Positions 22,471-33,576 of a stretch of DNA of 64,000 bases are shown here, one piece after another. The stretch's first letter is position 1; every line of letters begins with the position of its first letter. Origin of the DNA: Siphonodentalium dalli (taxonomy: Eukaryota > Mollusca > Scaphopoda > Gadilida > Siphonodentaliidae); assembly GCA_032622095.1 (NCBI GenBank), contig CP136066.1, positions 9,445,784 to 9,509,783 on the forward strand. The letters run 5' to 3'. Position numbers and translations under genes: made by a program. A model generated the notes under the pieces. The model saw nothing but the letters and a program-made list of their open reading frames with translations. It searched no databases and had not been told where the DNA came from.

Positions 22471-22754
22471 CATTAAGGAGGGTCGATAATTAAAGCATAG
22501 CTGTATATACATGTATATTTGCAACACTAATGTTTTGAAAATACCGTACACACCCGCTGGTTAGCCCATGTACACAAGGAAAATTATAGTTCAAAAAGTC
22601 CTGAATGGGCTTAGCCATGGGGATCACCCTCGGGAAAATTGTCGTAGAGAGAGATTTTAGTCGTGAGACTATGAGTAAGTATGGTAAGTATGGTCGAACA
22701 GGGAGATAGCCGAGGACGTAGAATTACAAAAAAAACATGTTTTGTTTCAATTGC

Positions 22755-23220
22755 TTTAAAGGTACTCAATCCGATCAGAGGGTCCCCATATCATCAAGAT
22801 ACAACAATAACAACAACAACATTTCTTCAAAATACACTTTAGTTATCAGAATCGATTAATTGCAACAAAATAGTGCCAACCACTGTCAACTATGGTATCA
22901 AATTTCCCAAAACATGTTATTTATCAACATTTTCTTCAACGAAATATCGCCGTATTATCACTTGAATATCCACGTAATTTGGCCGTATTTACCACTTGTT
23001 TTTAGAGTTGACCATCTTCATCCGCAATTTTGACCGAGATCATCCTTTTGACGGCGTGTTTCTGGGCCACAAACAATAGAAATAACAAACTTCAAAAATC
23101 GATATCTGACCACTCTTGAGCGTTGATGGGTTGGTTCATAGACTCGAATCAAATATTTGTTACCCCCGAAGCCAAAGAAATAGTAAGTTAGGGGTGTTTA
23201 ATCGGATTGAGTACCTTTAA
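22755..23220. mobile_element. 465-bp MITE, 'ggtactcaatccgat' family, copy 2
   Basis: Starts 'aaaggtactcaatccgatca' and ends 'atcggattgagtacctt', so the inverted termini are about 18 bp. Homologous in inverse orientation to 8355-8828. No protein is encoded. Confidence 0.85.
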
Positions 23221-23304
23221 TTATAACATACACATATATAATTACAAACAAAAATAAATTTGAATAACAATAATAACATGAATATACAAAGTGTCATTTT
23301 GGTC

Positions 23305-24290
23305 TCATTCCAGTATCTTTTCGCCGTCATCGTCGAATCCGGCGAACTCTAATTCCCCGTCATCATCATCGTCGTCAAAGAATATTCCCTTTATTTCTTC
23401 CGTTTCTTCCTTGAGTATGGCGACTTCGCACTTCTTTATCCTTTCTCCAATTAAATCATCCTCACTCCCATCTAGCGCATTGCTGATTCTAGAGCTCAGA
23501 AAGGCGTTGAATATTGAATATTATCTTTTCGTCGATATAGTCCCATGATGCGCTGACCCAGTCGATCACATTTTGTCGATCTGGCTGAATATAGTTTCCC
23601 ACGCTTGTTCTTCTTTGTGGTCCTAAACCAATCCATCCACAGCTCCCGGAGCTTCCCTTTAAACACCCTATTAACATGGGTGTCCATTGATTGGACAAGT
23701 GGGGTACAGCCTGAAAGAAAAGAAACAAAAATTTAAATTTATTTCAATACGAAATTACAAAATGATTATATTAGAGAGAGTTTTCTCTCATGGACCGCGT
23801 GGCAAACATAACGAAACGGGAAGTAAAATTTATCGCAATTGCTATATATAGTTTTCTCCCATTGACCAATGAGTTCACAGTGTTTTGCGTTGTGAAGACG
23901 TCACAATGTAAAGGTCAAAGGACACCAGAAATGACTTTCATTTCTTCCAAAAGCACGTTTTTTGTGACTTTAATTTTTGGGCTGATTTTAAAATAAAACA
24001 GAAGGAATTAATATATCTTACCTCCTGGAATTTGAACGATATCAGTTTCTAATTCATCGAACGCCTCTGTCATTTCTTTCATGATATGTGGCCGATATGA
24101 ATCCAGAACTAGCATTCTTCTCACATCATCGTCGTTGGGGCCCCAAACTTTATTAATCCAGGTCATAACTTCTGCACCGATCATCCATTTTTTTAACTGA
24201 AAATTCTCACATTTGAAGGAACGGTTAACTTGTTGCATATCCGTGGTGTCAATACAAACAATTCTGCAACTATTTGAGATTGAGAATTGA
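23305..24290 (-). pseudogene. pogo/Tigger-like DDE transposase remnant, with intron and frameshifts
   Basis: On the minus strand, IDTTDMQQVN then MTWINKVWGPN, RRMLVLDSYRPHI and ETDIVQIPGG match the second half of a pogo-family DDE domain (LVLDS.R.H, then TD...IPGG). A canonical intron follows: GGAG|gtaag at 24022/24021, and ttctttcag ending at 23711. Across it the frame continues CTPLVQSMDTHVNRVFKGKLRELW. After about 23600 the frame breaks twice (NYIQPDRQNVIDWVSASWDYI, then SSRISNALDGSEDDLIGE in a third frame). It ends in an acidic tail typical of this family, at TGA 23305-23307. The N-terminal DNA-binding part and the first catalytic region are missing. A dead element is the simplest reading. 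Confidence 0.82.
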
Positions 24291-24344
24291 GATTGAGTTT
24301 TTAAATCTTTTAATATTCTAATTGAATTTGCAAATTAACAGGAC

Positions 24345-24480
24345 TCAAAATAAGGTGCCAGACATTTACAGAATGAGGTCCTGAGAGGGTGAATTTAGTG
24401 ACTCGTCCCAGCACAGCGGGCTAGCATCACCAAATTCACCCTCTGGGGACCTCATTCTGCTTAGGCCTCATATTTTCTGG
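24345..24480. mobile_element. Foldback MITE, 'gaatgaggtc...gacctcattctg' family
   Basis: Inverted arms 'agaatgaggtcctgagaggg' and 'ccctctggggacctcattct' enclose 'cgtcccagcacagcgggcta'. Same family as 26360-26460, 26706-26800, 27080-27150, 61594-61847 and 62482-62672. Confidence 0.8.
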
Positions 24481-24554
24481 AAAGTATATATATTGTCAAA
24501 TAAATTAACAATTCTTTAGAAACTTCTTTAGAAAGTTTCTTTATCTTTTTATAC

Positions 24555-25160
24555 CCCCCGCAACGAAGTTAGGGGGGGGGGGGTATACTGGAGTCAGCTG
24601 CAACGGTCCGTCGTCTGTCGTCCCTCGTCCGTCTGTGGACACAAATTTGTCCGGAGTTTTTGTCAGTTGTTTTTTTTTATCAATTTCCGTGACACTTGGC
24701 ACAGACATCAACCACCATGGGAACCTGTGCACCTGCGATTATGACGTCTGTCAGACTTTTTTTGGTGGAGTTATCCCCCCTTTTTCGACTTACAAACATT
24801 TTGCAACATGTATACTTTTGTCCGAGCTTTTATTCCTACATTTTTATGTCAATTTTTTTTAAAACGTGGCACAGATATTTAATACCATGGGAACATATGC
24901 ACCTGCGATTATGATGTCTGTCCAACATTATTTGGTGAAGTTATCCCCCTTTTTCGACTTAGAAATTTTTTTGCAACATGCATAATTTTGTCCGAGCTTT
25001 TATTCCTACATTTTTTGGTCAATGTTTTTTAATCTTGGCACTGATATTTAGTGCCATGGGAACCTGTGCACCTGCGATTATGATGTCCTTCCGACTTTTT
25101 TGTGTGGAGTTATTCCCATTTTTCGCAACATGCATAATTTTGTCCAAGCTTTTATTAGCT
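24555..25160. repeat. Bivalve-type tandem repeat, about 170-bp units
   Basis: Three diverged units share 'catgggaacctgtgcacctg', 'cgattatga.gtctgtc', 'gagttatccccctttttcga' and 'ttgtccgagcttttattcct'. Preceded by 'cccccgcaacgaagttaggg' and 'cgtcctcgtccgtctg', features of a widespread molluscan repeat class. No coding function. Confidence 0.75.
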
Positions 25161-26010
25161 CACCTGAGACAAAGTCTCCGGTGGAGCTATAGTCATCACT
25201 CCTCGTCCGTCTGTCCGTCCGTCCGTCTGTCCGTCAACTTTTTTTAAAAACATCTTCTCCTCTGAAACCATCATACCAAATTGGTTCATATTTGGTGTGG
25301 ATGTTCCCTAGGTGACTCTCATTCAGATTTGTTCAAATGAGGTCACTGGGTCAAATAGTTGCGAAACCAGGGCCATAATTCTATTCCTCCACAGTAATTC
25401 TTACAACAACTTCTTGTCCATAACCATTGTGCCGATTTAGCTAATATTTGGTATGGAGGGTCCTTTGGTGACTGGTGTTCAGATTTGTTCAAATGAGGTC
25501 ACCCGGTCAATTAGTTGAGAAACCAGGGCCATAACTCATAGTAATTCTTACAATGACTTCTTCTACAAAAATGTTGGGCCGAATTAGCTTATATTTGGTA
25601 CTGAGGGACCTTGGGTGACTGGGAATCAGATTTGTTCAAATTGGGTCACTGGGTCAATTAGGGGCAGAGCCAGGGACATAACTCTAAAAACCAAAAAATT
25701 ACATTTTTGCATTTTGATCATATTTGGGGTGGATGTTCCCTAGGTGACTGTCATTAATATTTGTTCAAATGAGGTCACTGTGTCAAACAGTTGCGAAACC
25801 AGGGCCATAACTATATTCCTCCTTGGTAATTCTTATAACGACTTCTTGTCAATAACCATTAAGCCGATTTAGTTTATATTTGGTATGTGGGGTCATTGAA
25901 TGACTGGGGTTCAGATTTGTTCAAATGGGGTCACTGGGTCAAATAGTGGTGGAGCCAGGGCCATAATTCCCCAAAAAATAATAAAAAATTCAGGAACTCC
26001 TTGATCAATT
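25155..26010. repeat. Bivalve-type tandem repeat, about 180-bp units
   Basis: Starts with 'agctcacctgagacaaagtc' and 'gtccgtctgtccgtccgtcc'. Four diverged units follow with 'atatttggt', 'tcagatttgttcaaatgagg', 'tcactgggtcaaatagttg' and 'aaaccagggccataa'. It ends at a poly-C tract (26033-26046). A second, more decayed stretch is at 27480-28000. Confidence 0.75.
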
Positions 26011-26349
26011 TAACATACAAAAAAAATATATCACCCCCCCCCCCCCACATGACCCAGAACCCCACCCCCAACCAACAGCATTCCACCCTATCTAATATCC
26101 TAACTCACAGGTAAATAAAGTATATTTATTTAAATTCCCATTACAAGGCAACTCTCCTATGAACTGATAGACATGGCAAGGCAGATAGAGAGATAAAGAT
26201 TCTGCAGCCTTAGACAGAGTCCCCAGGGAGTGTATTCATGTCATCCATAATTTAAATGAGATTAATGGTGTTATCAATGAAGCACCCTTGTTGTTTATAT
26301 TATCACTCAGTGGTCATTAAAATCAGATTAATTTCATTTTCTCAAAGAG

Positions 26350-27480
26350 TGCCTGGCAGAGCCAGAATGAGGTTCCCAGAGGGTGAATTTAGTGACGCTA
26401 TCCTACACAGCAGGCTAGCATAACCAAATACACCCTCTGAGAACCTTATTCCGCTTAGGCCTCATCTTCTGGGAAGTATCTAGAGTCTCAAGATCTCATT
26501 CTGCTTAGGCCTCATCTTCTGGGAAGTATCTATAGTATCAAATTTACATTTTGTTGTTAGTTAAATTTCCCGTCTAGGAAGTTTCTGTATCCCTTAATTT
26601 GCAGAAGATAAAATTCATGATTGAGGTGCCCAATGGGTGAACATCACCAATTTCAACTGGGGAACTTCAATCTTATTCTAGGTCTTCCATAGCAGTTGAG
26701 GGCCTTATCAGAATGAGGTCCCCAGAGGGTGAATTTAGTGATACTAGCCCGCTGTACAGGATAGCCTCACTAAATTCACCCTCTGGGTACCTCATTCTGC
26801 AAATAACAGACAGACTATTTCAAAGCTTGATTCAAGGCTAGCATCACCAAATTCACCATTTGGGGACCTCATTCTGCTTAGGCCTCATCTTCTGGGAAGT
26901 ATCTATAGTATCAAATTTACATCGTTGTTAGTTAAATTTCCCTTCTAGGAAGTTTCTATATCCCCTAATTTGCAGAAGATAAAATTCATAATTGAGGGGC
27001 CCAATGGGTGAACATCACCAACTTCAACTGGGGAAATTCAATTTTATTCTAGGTCTTCCATAGCAGTTGAGGACTTTATCAGAATGAGGTCCCCAGAGGG
27101 TGAATTTAGCGTCACTAAATTCACCCTCTGGGGACCTCACTCTGCAAATGACAGACACACTATCACACTATTTCAAGGCTTGTTGTATAATACATTGTGT
27201 TGCTTGAGGCCAGGCATACACAATGTAGGAACAGACACGCTTTTTGTGATGCTATCCGGCACAGCAGGCTAGCATCACCAAATTCACCCTCTGACGACCT
27301 CATTCTGCTTAGGCCTCATCTTCTGGGAAGTATCTATAGTATCAAATTTACATTGTTGTTAGTTAAATTTCCCTTCTAGGAAGTTTCTATATCCCCTAAT
27401 TTGCAGAAGATAAAATTCATAAATGAGGTGCCCAATGGGTGAATATCACCAACTTCAACTGGGGAACTTAATTTTTATCC
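26350..27480. mobile_element. Tandemly repeated foldback MITEs with flanks
   Basis: Three tandem copies of about 440 bp: MITE half ('aatgaggtccccagagggtg'), 'cttaggcctcatcttctggg', 'aagtatctatagtatcaaat', 'gtctaggaagtttct', 'cccaatgggtgaacatcacc' and 'ctaggtcttccatagcagtt'. Each carries palindromic 'gaggtccccagagggtgaat' arms, so the whole block is rich in hairpins. Confidence 0.75.
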
Positions 27481-28844
27481 TTATCAGATTTGTGAAAATG
27501 GGATCACAAAGTCAAATAAGGGCAGAGCAAGAGACTTAACTATTTCACTACATAGTAATTCTTAAAATATGTTTGCAAGAACTAGCTAGTTGGCTTATAT
27601 AGAATGGAATGTTCTTCCTTGACTGCAATTCAGATTTTTTTAATGGGGTTACCTGGTCAAATAGGGGCCAAGCGAAGGACAGTTTCCCTCTTAATATGCT
27701 TCCTTCACAAGGACCATCAGGTCTATTTGACTGATATTTATGATATGTATGAAGGGTTCTTTGGTGTCTGGGATTCAAATTTATTCAGATGGGGTCACCA
27801 GGTTAAAAGGGTGGGACCAGGGACATAACTATATGTCTCTATAGTAATTCTTAAAATGTCTTCTCAAGGGATTTTGGACAATTTAGCTTACATATAGTAT
27901 GGAGGAATCAGGAAGATCCTTTAGTGACTGAGATACAGATTTGTTAAAATGAGCTCAACCTGTCAAGAAATGGCAGTCTATGGGGAGTTAACACTTTTGT
28001 GTCCAATAAAATCATAGAAATACCAAATTCATTAAAACATCTACCTTGGAACCACCTGACTGATTGGTCTGACATACATGTATTGTGTTTTGGGTCCATG
28101 GATAATTGGGCTTCAAACATGTTTAAATGGTTTTAGAAAAAGGCGCTTGTGAGATTGGAAATTTCCAACAATTGAGAAAGTTTGAGGTGTCGGTTGTGAA
28201 ATTCCAACCTAAGACTTGGGAGTCTGGATCCCGGTCGGGAGGGGACTTGTTGAGCTGGAGGAGGGGGGTGATCAGTAGTGTACAGTTGGCAATTTCAAGG
28301 TGGTTTTTTACCAAGCTACATACTTGAAGTCTCTCTAGCCACATATCCTGTTTAAATCTACTTCTTTTAAAGTGATTATGAAAAGTGCTCACTGTTTTGG
28401 TCTCCAGAGTCCCAGTCTTATCAGTCTTTGCAGTCTGGTGAGCGACCCCACAGTCATTGACTGTCTTGTTCCTACATTTTTCGGTCAATAGGTTTAAGAT
28501 TCGGGTTATGGTTGTGCACCTGCAATGGGAACTGTTATTTTATTATTTTAAATAAATGTTTACTGACATGTGAAACATCTTAGTATTTTAAAAACAGTGG
28601 GACAGTCACACCTCCAGTTTAGTTTAGTTTCTCTATTTCCCTGAATAGGCAGATGATATAATGCATAATGTTATGTAAAGCAACACATAGATAGGTATAT
28701 GAGTTTAATCAGTCTGATAATACACATGTAATGCATACAATGTATAGAACGATAGGAGATTTTGACATTTTCTGCTGATCGTTATTCGGAATAATTGTCA
28801 AATTTCTATGAATGACCAGGACTGTCGGCAGAACATATATACTT
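27481..28844. repeat. Decayed bivalve repeat, then unassigned sequence
   Basis: 27480-28000 holds degenerate 'cagatttgttaaaatgag', 'gggaccagggacataact' and 'gtaattcttaaaatgtct' units. From about 28000 I see no feature. The opposite-strand open frames at 28123-28488 are not recognised. Confidence 0.5.
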
Positions 28845-28957
28845 TATTGTGGTGGATATTGATGGTAACATGGTGTGACATTGACAGCTTGGAGCCTATG
28901 TTCAACTCCAAGCCATCAATGTCACACAATGTTACCGTCAATTCACCACAATAACTA
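28845..28957. mobile_element. Foldback element
   Basis: Arms 'ttattgtggtg' with 'ggtaacatggtgtgacattg' and their complement 'caatgtcacacaatgttacc' with 'caccacaataa' surround 'cttggagcctatgttcaact'. The stem is about 50 bp with a few mismatches. Confidence 0.8.
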
Positions 28958-28992
28958 ATGCTGTATGCTTTATATAGAGTTTATATATCGGC

Positions 28993-29262
28993 AATAATTA
29001 GGTCGGACACCATAACACCACCCTCTGTATGCCTGATGCTGAGGTCAATTTCAGATGATGTACAAGGTGCCTGAGAACACAATAATTAGGTCGGACACCA
29101 TAACACCACCCTCTGTATGCCTGATGCTGAGGTCAATTTCAGATGGTGTACAATGTGCCTGAGAACACAATAATTAGGTCGGACACCATAACACCACCCT
29201 CTGTATGCCTGATGCTGAGGTCAATTTCAGATGATGTACAAGGTGCCTGAGAACACAGTATT
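28993..29262. repeat. 88-bp tandem repeat, three copies, upstream of PACS exon 1
   Basis: Copies start at 28993, 29081 and 29169 ('aataattaggtcggacacca'), nearly identical, with a partial fourth ending in 'gagaacacagta' just before the exon's polypyrimidine tract. Each contains 'caatttcag', a possible decoy 3' splice site. Confidence 0.95.
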
Positions 29263-29285
29263 TCTAATTATTTATTCTGTTTCAG

Positions 29286-29440
29286 CTGCAATACAAATTC
29301 TCAAAGTCCCCTTCTAATCAAAATCGGAGTAGCTGGCAGCGACGGTTACATTAACTCAGTATTACGACCCTATGTCAATCAACTGTCAACCAAGAGTCCT
29401 GACTGGCAAACATACATCCGATTCCTCGTCATAACATTCG
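29286..29440 (+). CDS. PACS: PACS exon 1 of this window
   Basis: Acceptor 'attctgtttcag' ends at 29285 and donor CATTCG|gtaagt starts at 29441. The reading is CNTNSQSPLL, then KIGVAGSDGYINSVLRPYVN and KSPDWQTYIRFLVITF. This is the start of the conserved C-terminal block, containing the invariant-looking GxxGYINSVLRPYV and PDWxxYIRFLV segments. The exon begins with the last base of a split codon, so at least one upstream exon must exist. It ends in phase 1. Confidence 0.95.
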
Positions 29441-29760
29441 GTAAGTTATCCTAAAATCTATAATTAGTATCCGATTCCTCATCATAACATACAATAAGTT
29501 ATCCTAAAATTAACGTCTGATTTCTCGTTATAATATGCTGTAAGTTATCGAAAAATCTATAATTAGCATCCGATTCCTCGTCATGAAGTTTATGAAATTA
29601 TCCTAAAATTAACATCCGCTTCCTCGTTATAACATTCTGTAAGTTTTATGACAATTCTGATTCCTCGTTATAATATTCGGCAAGTTATTCTTATTTAAAG
29701 CAAATTTACATCTGATTCATCGTCAAAGTATTCATCATGTTTTATGACGATTCCTAAAAC
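29412..29760. repeat. Decayed tandem copies of the exon-1 5' splice boundary
   Basis: The exon end plus intron start ('atccgattcctcgtcataac' + 'attcg|gtaagttatcc') is followed by about six diverged copies at roughly 29468, 29515, 29568, 29614, 29653 and 29710. Some keep the GT (tgtaagtt, ctgtaagtt). Others have lost it (aataagtt, cggcaagtt). Unit length varies from about 40 to 57 bp. Confidence 0.82.
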
Positions 29761-29774
29761 ATAATTAAAGCAAA

Positions 29775-30176
29775 TCATATACCTTGTCATACAAAAAATC
29801 ATATTCTGTGTCATACATATAAATCATATTTCTGTGTCATACATATAAATCATATTCCGTGTCATACATATAAATCATATTCTGTGTCATACATATAAAT
29901 CATATTCTGTGTCATACATATAAATCATATTCCGTGTCATACATATAAATCATATTCTGTGTCATACATATAAATCATATTCCGTGTCATACATATAAAT
30001 CATATTCCGTGTCATACATATAAATCATATTCTGTGTCATACATATAAATCATATTCCGTGTCATACATATAAATCATATTCCGTGTCATACATATAAAT
30101 CATATTCTGTGTCATACATATAAATCATATTCTGTGTCATACATATAAATCATATTCCGTGTCATTAGTGTTCAAA
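29775..30176. repeat. 25-bp satellite, segment 1
   Basis: About 15 copies of the unit 'tcatacatataaatcatatt' plus 'c/t cgtg'. The same satellite resumes at 31259 and at 31790. The three segments are one array opened by two insertions. Confidence 0.95.
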
Positions 30177-31258
30177 CGACTCTGGGATTCTGGAGTCGAC
30201 TAGTCGAACACCAAAAGTCGAGTCGACGTCGACTAGTCGGCCAAATACATCACCAACCTTATACTAATGAAGCACATGTGAAAGAAAAATACAATTTCCG
30301 TGCCATCATCACACTATTTACACTCTACTGTGATCGGAGAATTGAATCACGTGACACGTCACGTGGTTTTGTTGCAAATGAACCGGTGCTCTAGAAACCC
30401 ACCGATCGCAAATAAGTTCCCTACGAATCTACGATGATAATGAGAATAAATAATTGAGGAAATAATTGAGGGATTTTCTGTTAATCATGAAATCAAATAA
30501 ATACTTCCCTGCCAGTGTATAGAAAATAAACGATACTCAGTCTCAGAGTCAGCTCAAAATAAAAAACAAAACAAAAGAAAACGTGCACACACACTGTACA
30601 TACTGTGTGACACACATTATAATTATTAATGATTATATATACGATGTGTACATAGGCCTACTTTGTAAGTTGCCATAACTTCCGTAAGGCGTACGTAGCA
30701 AGCAGAGAGTTAGACTCAGTTAGTGTCGACGAACACTTTTGTGGAAGCCCCTCCCTCTTTACCTGTGTTGGTTAGAAATGTGCACTACGAATTTTTGCGT
30801 CCGCGGTATAGGGAGTATGAAATGTGCGCGAGCGTAGAAACTAAATGACGCAATGCAAAGACCACGTGGCATTAACCTGGAACATGCGTGAGACGTCGGT
30901 CAAGTACGCCGCGACCTAATATTTACTGTTTATGGACCACGTACTTTTTAGAAGTCAAATATAGAGTTACTGCTCTTCTAATGATAATGGTTAACTTGAA
31001 TTATCGCATTGGCGAATTTCGGCGTAGTTCTATGTCAAGCTCGACATTAGGACATATGTTTGGACTTTGGAAAGCTTCTTGAACATAGACTAGCTATCTT
31101 TGCTGCTTTTCTGACCCACATTTAGTGAAACCATGCATTGTCAAGGCCAGCTGATGAGATTAGATACTGTATTTCGACTAGTCGACTGTGGAAGTTAGAG
31201 TCGATTACCTGAAAAACCAGCGTCGACGATTATTTGTCGACTAATCGTTTGAACACTA
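30177..31258. mobile_element. Non-autonomous hAT-like element inside the 25-bp satellite
   Basis: Terminal inverted repeats 'tagtgttcaaacga' and 'tcgtttgaacacta' are perfect over 14 bp. The satellite on both sides overlaps by 8 bp ('cgtgtcat'), which fits the 8-bp target duplication of hAT transposons. The subterminal DNA is full of 'gtcgactagtcg' motifs in both orientations. About 1.08 kb with no transposase ORF. The TSD reading is slightly weakened because the target itself is repetitive. Confidence 0.85.
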
Positions 31259-31476
31259 CGTGTCATACATATAAATCATATTCCGTGTCATACATATAAA
31301 TCATATTCCGTGTCATACATATAAATCATATTCTGTGTCATACATATAAATCATATTCTGTGTCATACATATAAATCATATTCCGTGTCATACATATAAA
31401 TCATATTCCGTGTCATACATATAAATCATATTCCGTGTCATACATATAAATCATATTCCGTGTCATACATATAAAT
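31259..31476. repeat. 25-bp satellite, segment 2
   Basis: Nine copies of the same 25-bp unit as at 29775-30176. They begin at exactly the phase expected if the element at 30177-31258 was inserted. Confidence 0.95.
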
Positions 31477-31789
31477 AGAGGATCTCAAACGAGTTACTAT
31501 TTTATACAGAATTTATCAACCGAGTTCACTAAATTCGATTTGAGCCGAGGTTTACCGAGGCTCAAATAGAATTTAGTGGACGAGGTTGATAAATTACGTA
31601 TAAAATAGAACGAGTTTGAGATACTTTTTATCACATGATCATATAATCGCTAAAATTTTATCGAAAAGAACAATAATTAACAGCCAGCGAACTTCGTCCC
31701 AAAGAGAAGCGTGACGTCATTGCACGCGATGATATTACACGTGTCTATTACGCTCGAATATTACATAGGAAAACAGTGCTAATCATGTG
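31477..31789. mobile_element. Second insertion in the satellite, foldback type
   Basis: Inverted phrases 'atctcaaacgagttactatt' and 'aatagaacgagtttgagat', with 'gaatttatcaaccgagttc' and 'gaggttgataaatt', form a long hairpin followed by about 160 bp of unique tail. The satellite stops at 'ataaat' and resumes at 'ataaatcat', so a short target duplication is possible. Confidence 0.75.
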
Positions 31790-31922
31790 ATAAATCATAT
31801 TCCGTGTCATACATATAAATCATAGTCTGTGTCATACATATAAATCATATTCTGTGTCATACATATAAATCGTATTCTGTGTCATACATATAAATCATAT
31901 TCCGTGTCATACATATAAATCA
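31790..31922. repeat. 25-bp satellite, segment 3
   Basis: Five copies completing the array that starts at 29775. Confidence 0.93.
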
Positions 31923-32262
31923 ATCCAATGTAATAAACAAATAAATTGAGTTGCTATGATGTTTATCTACTTAATTTCTTAACTATTTTATATTTAATGA
32001 CTATGGTGCTTCTCTCCGACTATGGATTGAGCTTAATTAGCTTTATCACTCTATAAGACATGTCTTTGTTGGAGTGACCTAATAGGTTGAAATCAATGCC
32101 ACATCCACGTTAACATTGTGTTTATGTGAGCAAGGTGCCCAATAAGTGTAATTCCTCTTGTGAACTTAATAGTAAGGTGTGAATTGTTGAAAGTTTTGCA
32201 CGCATGAAAAGGATAGTGTAAGGATTTATGAAAATAGCTCATCACTGTCGCCAAGGTATGGG
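31923..32262. other. Intronic sequence, unassigned
   Basis: Nothing recognised. Confidence 0.5.
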
Positions 32263-32708
32263 TTAACCCTTTCAGTGCCAGGGGCCGATCTCATCGGCCC
32301 TAATTTACGGTCTATAAATTCGGTCGTAAAAAAATTAAATTTTTTATAGATTTTTGTGGTTTAATTTATTTGGGGTATGCTTAAGCATGCTATGGCGAAT
32401 TTAAAAACAAACTGGATAAAACCTTAGGGGCATGTTATAACTCAAAACTATCACCAAGTATTCATAATAATAAGTTTGATCCCTTGCACTAAACCTACAA
32501 AATAAGTCTGGCACTGAAAGAGAGTAGAATATAAGAAAAAAAATATTAAAATTGTAAAAAATTGTAAAAAATAATGAAAAATTGTTAGGCCAATGCATTC
32601 TCTTATATATGCGAGGCGACCTATGGTCGACTCGCATATATAAGAGAATGCATTGGCACAGGGTATATGGGTTGATACAAATATCGGCCCTGGCACTCAA
32701 AGGGTTAA
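32263..32708. mobile_element. TTAA-ended element with one 65-bp palindrome
   Basis: Ends 'ttaaccctttcagtgccag' and 'ctggcactcaaagggttaa' are inverted with one mismatch, and TTAA is at both ends (piggyBac-type). The interior begins 'gggccgatctcatcggccct'. A palindrome at about 32588-32657 is the same sequence found in the different TTAA family at 32866-33265, so it moved independently. Confidence 0.8.
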
Positions 32709-32865
32709 ACATCCGCCAATCGTGATTGGCCTCTTGTTTTATTTTAAAGTGGCATATGTCTAACTCAAGATGTATCTCTTGTAATGCATGTCTCTTCAAA
32801 ATAAGTTTGAAATAAATTAATATATCAAGAAATTATCCTTAATGTAACTCTCATATTTTTTGCTT

Positions 32866-33265
32866 TTAACCCTTTACCCAACAAACCGCCCAAAACCGGC
32901 CAAGTAAAGCTTCAACAGCCTAAAATATCTTCGGTCTGTCTCAATAGAACCATACAAATATGGATATCATTGGAACCGGCTCCTTGACCACATTGTGATA
33001 GTTACAGTTATGCCCTGTGCCAATGCATTCTCTTATATATGCGAGTCGACCATAGGTCGCCTCGCATATATAAGAGAATGCATTGGCCTAAAAAAAATCT
33101 TTTTTAACACTTTTTACCATTTTTTTCTTACATTCTTTAACAATTTTATAATTTTTAATGTGTTAAGCCAATGCATTCTCTTATATATGCGAGGCGACCT
33201 ATGGTCGACTCGCATATATAAGAAAATGCATTGGCACAGGGCCCCTCTGTTGGGTAAAGGGTTAA
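32866..33265. mobile_element. TTAA-ended composite MITE with two palindromes (best copy)
   Basis: Starts 'ttaaccctttacccaacaaa' and ends 'tgttgggtaaagggttaa'. After about 140 bp of 'aaccggcc', 'aataaagcttcaaca'-like sequence it carries two palindromes of about 70 bp (33015-33087 and 33170-33239) in inverted orientation, separated by 'aacactttttaccatttttt' and similar AT-rich text. Flanking 'ccctgtg' and 'cacaggg' extend the inverted repeat. Confidence 0.85.
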
Positions 33266-33576
33266 TAAGGTGCATATAATAAAAAGAATACCTACAGTTT
33301 TATGTTTGAATTCCTGAAACATCTCATTTGATATTTCCTGTCCAGACACTCATGAGATATTTTGATATTCAAACAAAAAACTGCAGGTATTTTCTATGTA
33401 CGATATCTTCATAAGAGTTCTTATTTGTGAATTTATTCACTGGTTCATTGGCAAAATTCCAATAACATTCTATTCTTATTACGAATGCCGCATGTGGCTG
33501 ATTATCCTGCAACTCAAGTACAATTGCAAATTATTATGTGTCATAACTTGTGGAAATCACATCAAGTAAAACACAA
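33266..33576. other. Intronic sequence, unassigned
   Basis: No feature beyond AT-rich text. Confidence 0.5.

Noticed and set aside
26020-26060. Homopolymer C run as a regulatory G-quadruplex site
   Set aside because: Several similar C or G runs lie at repeat edges in the window. There is no positional link to a promoter.
29040-29262. Possible upstream PACS exon in the 88-bp repeats ('tttcag' then a frame reading KVPENTII)
   Set aside because: The short resemblance to a PACS LPEN-type motif is only a few residues, has no good donor and occurs identically in each copy. Chance is likely.
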